Origin: Clostridia bacterium
GTDB lineage: Bacteria; Bacillota; Clostridia; Saccharofermentanales; UBA5734
NCBI GenBank assembly: GCA_018056585.1
Contig: JAGPFK010000140.1
Location: forward strand, 1-5,084
Reading direction: 5' to 3'
DNA: 5,084 nucleotides
This document shows positions 1 through 5,084 of the stretch, in pieces. The translations under genes and the position numbers were made by a program. Each line of letters opens with the position of its first letter. The first letter of the stretch is position 1. The notes beneath the pieces were generated by a model. It saw nothing but the letters and a program-made list of their open reading frames with translations. It was not told where the DNA came from and did no database searches.

Positions 1-75
1 TTCTTCAATAGTATATTGCGTGAACTATATGAATTTATCAATGTAAATGCCTGCTATTACAGGTGGGAAAGTTGA
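1..75 (+). other. Degenerate upstream remnant of the GH2 glycosidase gene
   Basis: This AT-rich stretch has no intact reading frame but seems to keep scraps of GH2 coding sequence. In the frame starting at base 2 it reads SSIVYCVNYMN, which resembles the barrel strand SIxLWCGNNEN that carries the acid/base glutamate in GH2 mannosidases. A TAA at 44-46 follows, then a GGKVE stretch like the spacer before the next conserved block. In the frame starting at base 1, which is the frame of the downstream glycosidase, the reading ends at TGA 73-75. Thus the frame would have to shift near bases 70-76 and at least one stop would have to be bypassed. The catalytic Glu expected after the Asn-Asn pair is not seen. 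The similarity is judged from memory of the family, not from an alignment, so this is a tentative reading. Confidence 0.4.
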
Positions 76-1194
76 GTCTTTAACTATATTCAACCGGATA
101 TTGTAAACAAAAACTGCCCCCATATACACTATATGCCAAGCTCGCCTTACTATGGCGAACGGGCTAACAGCCTGGAGGCCGGAGACACCCATGCCTGGAC
201 TTTTTTTGAACGGGATCCGAAGACACGGTTCCGATTCTATTACGAGCTGGAAGCGTTCGATCGATTTGCTGAAAAGGTGCGTTTTTCCAGTGAATATGGT
301 TTCCACGGCGCTTTGATGCCAAGCTCGGTTTTACGATATCATGCCGGCAGCCCCCTATCTTTTTTCGGAAAAATCTGGATTCATCACGGCGAGCATCCGT
401 CAAAGCGGGAACGGATCCTGAAGGCAATAGACCGGCATCTGACGGATGCGGCTGCTCTGGATGAATGGGGGTATTTGCTGTACAGCGGACTGGTTCAAGG
501 GATTCTTTATGATGAACTGGCGACGGCGCTGAGATTTCGGCCGCATTGTTCAGGAAACCTTATCTGGATGTACAACGACTGCTGGCCTGAAACCGGCTGG
601 TCTACTGTCGATTACTATTTAACCCGAAAAATATCCTTTTATTTTTTAAAAAGAGCCTATGAACCGCAAAAATTGATGATCCGGGTTCTAGATGGACGCC
701 TTCGCATCGCGGCTGTCAATGAAACAGAAAAGCCGATGCGGATGCCTTGTGCCTATGGCTTCATGACTTTTGAAGGCCAAAAAGAAGCTGTTCATGAAAC
801 GGTCATTGACGTGCCGCCACATAGCCGCATGGATTTTAGTCCTGAAGTTGTTCCGGCCGGGAAGGATGACGGTTTTTATTTTATTTATCCGATTGAGCCC
901 TGTTCTGTTCGCCCGGCCATCAGCCTGCGCGGCTATTATCGGTCCTTTCTTTTTCCCGAAAGCCACGTTCGGCGGAAGGCAAGTAAGCAGGAGGGGCCGG
1001 ATTGTTTGCTGACGATTGAATCGGATGTTTTCACGCCGTTTGTTCAGATTTGCTGCGCTGATGACCGCACACACATGGAAGACAATTATTTCTTCATGCT
1101 CCCGGGCGAGAGCCGGACGGTTCGCGTTTATCAATGCTCTGAAATACCGGAGGTGCGTGCGATTCCGGTGCAGGCGGAAACTTCTGGCCCGTGA
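76..1194 (+). pseudogene. GH2 beta-mannosidase-like glycosidase, N-terminally truncated and probably a pseudogene
   Basis: The intact enzyme would hydrolyse beta-mannosides (or related beta-glycosides) from oligosaccharide ends. The visible 353 residues from ATG 133 match the C-terminal part of GH2 mannosidases. MPSSPYYGE (1-9) is the conserved post-barrel-strand block. FSSEYGFHG (51-59) carries the expected catalytic nucleophile Glu54. GNLIWMYNDCWPETGWSTVDY (141-161) and the following LKRAY are the family's substrate-pocket Trp/Asn/Asp/Trp block. EDNYFFMLPGESRTVRV (316-332) is the typical last beta-sandwich motif. Family members run about 800-850 residues, so the N-terminal jelly-roll, the Ig-like domain and the acid/base Glu are missing. 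The frame is open back to 76 (VFNYIQPDIVNKNCPHIHY aligns without gaps with the family's ILPEIV-x-LDP-x-RPY region), but TGA 73-75 stops it. ATG 133 has no ribosome binding site and no other start lies in 76-132. If translated from 133 the product would be an incomplete barrel, surely inactive. Family assignment is firm; pseudogene status is likely. A sequencing error at 70-76 is the main alternative. Confidence 0.75.
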
Positions 1195-1196
1195 GG

Positions 1197-2633
1197 TTAC
1201 CAACCGTCATGAAGGGTTAAATAAACATCGGTTAAAGCGTTTTCCGATCCGACATTACCAGGAAAGATAATGAGCGGTAGCCCGGGCCATTTTGCTTCGG
1301 GTCCACATCGGACGGCCGGTACTCCAGGTAAAACCTGACCCAAAGCGAGACAGCGCCTGATGCAAAGTGCCTTGGTTGCTAGATCACTGGATGTAATTCC
1401 GCCCTTGGCAATGACGGCTGAAGGCTGGATCCGAAGTCTGCTTGCGATCGAAACAAGAGCGGCTGAGATTCGTTCAGCTGTTTTTAGAGATTGGTTCTGG
1501 TCAGATTCGGGCGGATCGGCTTTGCCGTTGAGTGTTGAGGAAGTATAAAGGACAACGGAAGAGCCTTCCTTCAGGGCACTTTCAACTTGTTCTGCTTTTT
1601 TTCTGATTTCCAGATCGGACGGCTCATCACCGGCCAGGATGGCAGGGACTGATAATGGCACACTTTTGATGCTTGTGTTTTCAATCAAATGGCACAGCTG
1701 TTGTCTTGTTCGCATGACATGGGAGCCCACAACGATGAGAACCCCTCTTGTTCTTCCGTTGTTTTCAATTAGATCTTTTGCTTTCAGCAGCGGCTGATCC
1801 TCAATCTGCAGATATGATTTGACAAAGGAAGCGGCCGTACGGTACAAAAAGGATTTGCCTTGTCTTTCGGCCTCATGGAGGGCAGCCGTCAAAATCTTTA
1901 GATCTTCATAACAGGTTGCATTGACGACAACTCGTCGGTTATTTTCAAAAGAGAGGAGAAGGCGGGTCAAGCGGTCAATGTCTCCTGCGCGGAGCAGGTC
2001 CAGTGAAATAGAAATAACCTCTGTTGCGGGTATGCGGCCACCACTCTTTTCTTCAATATAGCGCTTTAAATCAGAATGATGATAGCCAAAAGCACTGTCA
2101 CGGGCAAACTCTGTTTCGGCGACGGGAATCCAGGTTTGATCCTGCCTGACATAATGGATATCTTCCGCTGTAATCCGTCCGCCTTCAATAAAGAACGGAA
2201 TCAAAAACTCTGCATCCACACACCGTCCGGTCCGTTCCCTGATAACCGAGCTGATGGCATCGGTTTCTGCCGGGTAATGGCCGCGTAAAGTTGAATCACT
2301 GCGGCTGATGACATGAAATGTTTTGCCCGTTCTGTCTGCGGCCCAAAACAAGTTTTCCATTATTTCCTTGTTCAGGCGGACAGCCTGATCTGTTGGGAGG
2401 GCACGTGAATTATGCTGAATAAAGAAAGCCTTTTCCTGGCTTATGGCTTGTGCCAATGTTCTCTTGTCCCAGACCATGTAAACGTAAATTCCATGAATTG
2501 TTTGGATTCCAGTTGGATCATCGTCTAAAACAACGGTGATCCGATCTGGCTCTTGTGTTGTCCGAAGCCTTCTGGATGCTTCTTCTGTCACTTTCGGGTC
2601 AGGTGTGGCGTCAAGCCATTGAAGAAGACTCAT
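1197..2633 (-). CDS. Four-carbon acid sugar kinase family protein (DUF1537)
   Basis: Characterised members of this cytoplasmic ATP-dependent family phosphorylate short sugar acids: D-threonate, D-erythronate, 3-oxo-tetronates and 3-oxo-isoapionate. The 478 residues keep both domains. The N-terminal substrate domain has VLDDDPTGIQT (35-45; classical members have ADDLTGA), SRSDSTLRGH (110-119, the DSTLRG signature) and EGGRIT (150-155, the conserved Gly-Arg). The C-terminal nucleotide domain has VVGSHVMRTRQQL (301-313), KGGITSSDLATKAL (410-423), LGQVLPGVPA (431-440) and FPGNVGSENAL (457-467). It is somewhat longer than the usual 410-430 residues. ATG 2633 is chosen because AAAGGAG (2644-2650 on the complement) lies 10 bases upstream. 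The gene is divergent from the isomerase across a 234-bp shared regulatory region, and its TAA lies 2 bases from the stop of the glycosidase. Family membership is firm; the substrate is unknown. The DDDPTG form marks a subgroup with, as far as I know, no tested substrate, so a ketose or ketose-acid linked to the divergent operon is possible but inferred. Confidence 0.9.
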   Translation of the reverse strand: MSLLQWLDATPDPKVTEEASRRLRTTQEPDRITVVLDDDPTGIQTIHGIYVYMVWDKRTLAQAISQEKAFFIQHNSRALPTDQAVRLNKEIMENLFWAADRTGKTFHVISRSDSTLRGHYPAETDAISSVIRERTGRCVDAEFLIPFFIEGGRITAEDIHYVRQDQTWIPVAETEFARDSAFGYHHSDLKRYIEEKSGGRIPATEVISISLDLLRAGDIDRLTRLLLSFENNRRVVVNATCYEDLKILTAALHEAERQGKSFLYRTAASFVKSYLQIEDQPLLKAKDLIENNGRTRGVLIVVGSHVMRTRQQLCHLIENTSIKSVPLSVPAILAGDEPSDLEIRKKAEQVESALKEGSSVVLYTSSTLNGKADPPESDQNQSLKTAERISAALVSIASRLRIQPSAVIAKGGITSSDLATKALCIRRCLALGQVLPGVPAVRCGPEAKWPGLPLIIFPGNVGSENALTDVYLTLHDGW

Positions 2634-2724
2634 AAAAAGACCACTCCTTTGCTTTGATCAACTGGCTCCATTACAAGATACACTATTTTTAAAAGAGGAA
2701 CCAGAGGGCAGCTTTTTGAATCTA

Positions 2725-2755
2725 TAAATATTTTAGTAATATCCGCTAAATATTT
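2725..2755. repeat. Paired TAAATATTT direct repeats, 22 bp apart (possible operator)
   Basis: TAAATATTT occurs at 2725-2733 and again at 2747-2755, a start-to-start distance of 22 bp or about two helical turns, so both would face the same side of the DNA. The core AAATATTT is itself palindromic. The two copies overlap the proposed -10 and -35 of the leftward kinase promoter and lie roughly 52 and 74 bp upstream of the predicted rightward start. That suits an activator site for the isomerase operon, a repressor site for the kinase, or a simple AT-rich UP-like element. The repeats are seen directly; their function is inferred. Confidence 0.4.
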
Positions 2756-2758
2756 CAC
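2730..2758 (-). promoter_or_regulatory. Candidate leftward sigma-A promoter for the acid sugar kinase
   Basis: On the complement, GTGAAA (2753-2758, 4 of 6 to TTGACA) and TAAAAT (2730-2735, 5 of 6 to TATAAT) are separated by 17 bases. Transcription would start near 2723, leaving a leader of about 90 bases before the kinase ATG. This is the best leftward match I found in the intergenic region, but it is only moderate. Confidence 0.35.
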
Positions 2759-2767
2759 ATCAGACCA

Positions 2768-2796
2768 TTGAATGTTTTCGTATAAAGAGGTATAGT
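2768..2796 (+). promoter_or_regulatory. Sigma-A promoter for the isomerase-transketolase operon
   Basis: TTGAAT (2768-2773) and TATAGT (2791-2796) are separated by exactly 17 bases. Each hexamer has one or two mismatches to the TTGACA/TATAAT consensus. Transcription should start near 2803, giving a leader of about 65 bases before the isomerase ATG, with AAGGAGGT at 2853-2860. This is the strongest promoter match in the intergenic region and it is correctly placed for the operon. Confidence 0.7.
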
Positions 2797-2809
2797 AAAT
2801 CTAAGATTT
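2797..2809. promoter_or_regulatory. 13-bp palindrome at the operon start point, likely repressor operator
   Basis: AAATCT-A-AGATTT is a perfect inverted repeat with a single central base. It begins directly after the -10 hexamer and is centred on the predicted start site near 2803, a classic position for a repressor that blocks RNA polymerase. No regulator gene lies in this window, so the partner is unknown. The palindrome is seen; the operator role is inferred from its position. Confidence 0.5.
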
Positions 2810-2867
2810 GTTGTGTCTGTCCACAGATTAAAAAAGCTGCTGCTCTGATCGCAAGGAGGTCTGGCCG

Positions 2868-4301
2868 ATGAAAAAAGAAGTGTTTAGGCTCGGTTTTGCG
2901 CCCACAAGGCGCTTTGTGTTTAGTAAGGAGGATGCTTTCAGATTCAAGAATCTGATCCGCGACAAAATCAGTTCATACGACATCGAGATCATCGATCTGG
3001 AGGGGATCAACGAAGAAGGCCTGCTCTATGACAATGATGCGGATGCGGACAAAATCATCCATCGTTTTCGTAAATCGGAGGTTGACGCTGTTTTTTTTCC
3101 GCACTGTAATTTTGGGACCGAAGACACGGTTGCGCGCGTGGCCAAAGCGATAGGAAAGCCTGTTCTGCTTTGGGGCCCCCGCGATGAGGACCCCTTGCCG
3201 GACGGATTTCGTCTTCGTGACACCCAATGCGGCCTTTTTGCAACCGGCAAGGTGCTGAGGCGCTTTAATGTCCCCTTCACTTATGTTGTCAACAGCGAAG
3301 TGAACAGTGCGGTCTTTGATCGGGGATTCAGAAATTTTATTGCGGCTGCAAACACGGTCAAGGCCTTTCGACGGTTGCGCATCCTTCAGATTTCAACTCG
3401 CCCGGCCGGCTTTTGGACCATGATCTGCAATGAAGGTGAGCTTTTGGAAAGATTTGGCATTGAAGTCTATCCGATAACCCTCGTGGATATCCAAAAAAGA
3501 ACAGAAGCCATCGAGACAGAAAAAGGGCCGGAATTTTTGGCTGTCATGGAGCAAATCCAGATGAAGCTGGACCTCAGCGAAGTCGATGCCGAATCGGTTC
3601 AAAGGGTGGCTGCCCTCACAATCGCCATGAAGACCTTTGCCGTCGAACATGGCTGCTCAGCCGTCGCGATTCAGTGCTGGAACGCTTTGCAGGATTGTCT
3701 CGGTATCATGCCTTGTCTCGCCAATGCCTTGTTGACAGACGAAGGAATCCCTGTTGCCTGTGAAACGGATATTCATGGCGCCATTACATCCGTAATGGCT
3801 CAAGCTGCTGCGATGGGGCAAACTGCGCCTTTCTTTGCAGACTTAACGGTTCGGCATACACAAAACGAGAACGGAGAGCTGCTCTCTCACTGTGGTAATT
3901 TCCCGTTATCTCTTGTGGCCGAAGGCAAGAAGCCCAAGCTGCGCAGACATTTTCTCTTTGATTCACATGCGCCAGGCACTCAGGAAAGCGAAATTCGCGG
4001 TGGCGATTTGTCCATTGTTCGCTTTGATGGCGATCACGGGCAATACAACTTGTTTTTAGGCAGGGCACGCGGCATAAAAGGAGCTTATTCACGTGGAACG
4101 TATCTCTGGATTGAGGTCCATGACTGGCCGCTTTGGGAAGAAAAACTGGTCAGGGGCCCTTATGTTCATCATTGTGTTGGCATTCATGCCCCTGTCATCC
4201 CCGCTTTGTATGAAGCCTGCCGGTATATTCCCGGATTGGTACCGGATCCCGTCGATCCGGCTGAGGACGAGATCCAGGCTTGGCTTCGCGGTCAAGCGTA
4301 A
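2868..4301 (+). CDS. L-fucose/L-arabinose isomerase family protein (aldose-ketose isomerase)
   Basis: Family members are cytoplasmic metal-dependent enzymes that interconvert aldoses and ketoses (L-fucose/L-fuculose, D-arabinose/D-ribulose, L-arabinose/L-ribulose). The 477 residues show the expected order. An N-terminal Rossmann-like domain has VDAVFFPHCNFGTED (72-86), LLWGPRDEDPLPDG (100-113) and LRDTQCGLFAT (116-126). A middle domain starts near RILQISTRPAGFWTM (171-185). The metal-site core has AIQCWNALQD (267-276), VACETDIHGAITS (296-308) and FFADLT (322-327), followed by SHCGNFP (340-346). The C-terminal barrel has GPYVHHCVGIH (430-440). By comparison with FucI, Glu299, Asp325 and a histidine in 434-440 are likely metal ligands. 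It is compact compared with the roughly 590 residues of FucI, as usual for the shorter bacterial subgroup. ATG 2868 is fixed by AAGGAGGT 7 bases upstream. It leads the operon with the transketolase 32 bases downstream, suggesting its ketose (perhaps after phosphorylation) feeds that enzyme. The precise sugar cannot be read from the sequence; a branched pentose, sulfoquinovose or an ordinary pentose are all possible. Confidence 0.88.
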   Translation: MKKEVFRLGFAPTRRFVFSKEDAFRFKNLIRDKISSYDIEIIDLEGINEEGLLYDNDADADKIIHRFRKSEVDAVFFPHCNFGTEDTVARVAKAIGKPVLLWGPRDEDPLPDGFRLRDTQCGLFATGKVLRRFNVPFTYVVNSEVNSAVFDRGFRNFIAAANTVKAFRRLRILQISTRPAGFWTMICNEGELLERFGIEVYPITLVDIQKRTEAIETEKGPEFLAVMEQIQMKLDLSEVDAESVQRVAALTIAMKTFAVEHGCSAVAIQCWNALQDCLGIMPCLANALLTDEGIPVACETDIHGAITSVMAQAAAMGQTAPFFADLTVRHTQNENGELLSHCGNFPLSLVAEGKKPKLRRHFLFDSHAPGTQESEIRGGDLSIVRFDGDHGQYNLFLGRARGIKGAYSRGTYLWIEVHDWPLWEEKLVRGPYVHHCVGIHAPVIPALYEACRYIPGLVPDPVDPAEDEIQAWLRGQA

Positions 4302-4333
4302 CACCATGAAAGAAACGAAAAAGGGGGAGTACG

Positions 4334-5084
4334 ATGCCTGATTCAAAAGCGGTCGATCCTGCCTTTCTGGAAAAGAAAGCAAACCAGATCCGTTGTGACC
4401 TGCTCAACATGATTTACGAAGCCAAAGCCGGTCACACCGGGGCATCCTTATCCTGTGCCGACATCATGACGGTGCTCTTTTATGCTATTCTGCGTCTCGA
4501 TCCTCAAAACCCCAAATGGCCTGATCGTGACCGATTTATCCTGAGCAAGGGGCATGCCGTAGAAGTTTATTACTGCATTTTAGCCGATCTCGGGTTTTTC
4601 CCAAAAGAAGAACTTAAAACATTTAGTCAATTCGGCACACGCCTGATCGGCCATCCGAATAACAAGGTCCCGGGTATTGAAATGAATACCGGTGCCTTAG
4701 GTCATGGCTTGTCCATATCGGTCGGAATGGCCATCGCAGCACGTAAACTAAAAAAAGACTATCATGTCTATACCCTGATGGGCGATGGCGAGCTGGCGGA
4801 AGGATCCGTCTGGGAAGCGGCCATGTCGGCTGCTCACTATCATCTGGATAACCTGATTGCGATCGTGGATCGCAATGGCTTGCAGATTTCAGGCTGCACA
4901 GAAGAGGTCATGAGCCTCGAGCCTTTAGATGAAAAATGGAAAAGTTTCGGCTGGTCTGTGGTCAAAACAGACGGACATGATGTTGCAGCCCTGGTAAAAG
5001 TCCTTCAGGCTGTGCCGGCAGAAGCGGGAAAACCCACGCTGATCCTGGCCAGGACGATCAAAGGGCGAGGAGTCTCCTTTATGG
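4334..5084 (+). CDS. Split transketolase, N-terminal (thiamine diphosphate-binding) subunit, partial at the right edge
   Basis: Transketolases move a two-carbon ketol unit from a ketose to an aldose using thiamine diphosphate. The 250 visible residues match the N-terminal subunit of two-gene transketolases (about 270-285 residues complete), so roughly the last 25-35 residues are beyond the window. Visible motifs are KAGHTGASLS (31-40, His34), SKGHA (71-75, His74), IGHP (105-108, His107) and NTGALGHGLSISVGMA (118-133). The cofactor motif starts with MGDGELAEGSVWEA (149-162) and ends at DRNG (179-182); Asp151 and Asn181 should hold the metal. DGHD (213-216) and TIKGRGVSF (241-249) follow. The cofactor-site histidines are intact, so the subunit should be functional. 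ATG 4334 is preceded by AAGGGGGAG (4321-4329). The 32-base gap after the isomerase stop shows no terminator, so the genes are co-transcribed and the C-terminal subunit should come next. Whether it serves the pentose phosphate pathway or a dedicated substrate cannot be told from this subunit, but the isomerase context favours a dedicated one. Confidence 0.93.
   Translation, partial: MPDSKAVDPAFLEKKANQIRCDLLNMIYEAKAGHTGASLSCADIMTVLFYAILRLDPQNPKWPDRDRFILSKGHAVEVYYCILADLGFFPKEELKTFSQFGTRLIGHPNNKVPGIEMNTGALGHGLSISVGMAIAARKLKKDYHVYTLMGDGELAEGSVWEAAMSAAHYHLDNLIAIVDRNGLQISGCTEEVMSLEPLDEKWKSFGWSVVKTDGHDVAALVKVLQAVPAEAGKPTLILARTIKGRGVSFM

Larger units (their letters stand above)
2708..2840. repeat. 10-bp inverted repeat with arms 113 bp apart flanking the promoter region
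   Basis: GCAGCTTTTT (2708-2717) is the exact reverse complement of AAAAAGCTGC (2831-2840). The arms enclose both candidate promoters, the TAAATATTT pair and the start-site palindrome. A 10-base match in a 234-bp region is not expected often by chance, although the T/A run in each arm lowers its weight. Such spaced arms could be two half-operators for a looping repressor. Function is inferred only. Confidence 0.3.

Noticed and set aside
688..1203. 171-codon open frame on the complement inside the glycosidase
   Set aside because: It lies opposite the conserved C-terminal GH2 sequence, its product (rich in Arg, His and Asn) resembles no family I know, and it has no convincing ribosome binding site; it is a shadow frame.
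1231..1252. Possible terminator hairpin ATCGG...CCGAT near the convergent gene ends
   Set aside because: The stem is only 5 pairs with a 12-base loop, no T-run follows on either strand, and it lies in the kinase coding end.
2716..2742. Second rightward promoter, TTGAAT (2716-2721) with TAATAT (2737-2742)
   Set aside because: The spacer is only 15 bases and a better promoter with a 17-base spacer lies downstream at 2768-2796.
2803..2867. Riboswitch or T-box in the operon leader
   Set aside because: The leader is only about 65 bases, shows no stable nested stems or known riboswitch core, and has no terminator hairpin before the isomerase.
217..3131. Exact 14-base direct repeat CCGAAGACACGGTT at 217-230 and 3118-3131
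   Set aside because: The copies are in different frames of two unrelated genes (DPKTRF versus TEDTVA), the match stops abruptly on both sides, and one such repeat is not surprising in 5 kb.
3784..4092. 102-codon open frame on the complement inside the isomerase
   Set aside because: It is opposite the most conserved metal-site part of the isomerase and shows no recognisable protein motif; it is a shadow frame.
4306..4341. 11-codon open frame (starts MKETKKGEYDA) overlapping the transketolase start
   Set aside because: Its ATG has no ribosome binding site and its TGA overlaps the transketolase start by chance composition; translational coupling is possible, but nothing in the sequence supports it beyond position.

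Overview
The window looks like a carbohydrate-catabolism island from a moderate-GC Bacillota, probably a Bacillales-type bacterium. The reasons are strong AGGAGG-type ribosome binding sites, a near-consensus sigma-A promoter, a split transketolase, and the kinds of sugar enzymes present. The species cannot be named from the sequence. No RNA gene, CRISPR array, insertion sequence or phage gene was seen.

Layout. (1) Positions 1-1194, plus strand: the C-terminal part of a GH2 beta-mannosidase-like glycosidase. Its reading frame is closed by an in-frame TGA at 73-75, the only ATG near the front (133) has no ribosome binding site, and the first 120 bases are clearly AT-richer (about 33% GC). It is best read as a decayed or truncated gene. 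(2) Positions 1197-2633, minus strand: a complete four-carbon acid sugar kinase family (DUF1537) protein, convergent with the glycosidase and with only 2 bases between the two stop codons. (3) Positions 2634-2867: a divergent regulatory region with a good sigma-A promoter facing right, a weaker candidate promoter facing left, a 13-bp palindrome directly after the right-facing -10, a pair of TAAATATTT repeats 22 bp apart, and a widely spaced 10-bp inverted repeat. (4) Positions 2868-4301, plus strand: a complete L-fucose/L-arabinose isomerase family protein. (5) Positions 4334-5084, plus strand: the N-terminal, thiamine diphosphate-binding subunit of a split transketolase, cut by the right edge. 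It lies 32 bases after the isomerase with no terminator between, so the two form an operon that should continue with the C-terminal transketolase subunit.

How the genes may work together (inference). An aldose-ketose isomerase followed directly by a split transketolase suggests a route that isomerises a sugar and then removes a two-carbon unit by transketolase. Two known logics have this shape: the D-apiose route through apulose 4-phosphate transketolase, and the sulfoquinovose route through a sulfofructose transketolase. The divergent kinase could supply a phosphorylated intermediate, which fits neither known scheme exactly, or it may serve a separate acid-sugar route. The neighbouring glycosidase remnant hints that the locus once released, or still imports, a plant-derived sugar. 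The substrate cannot be fixed from this window.
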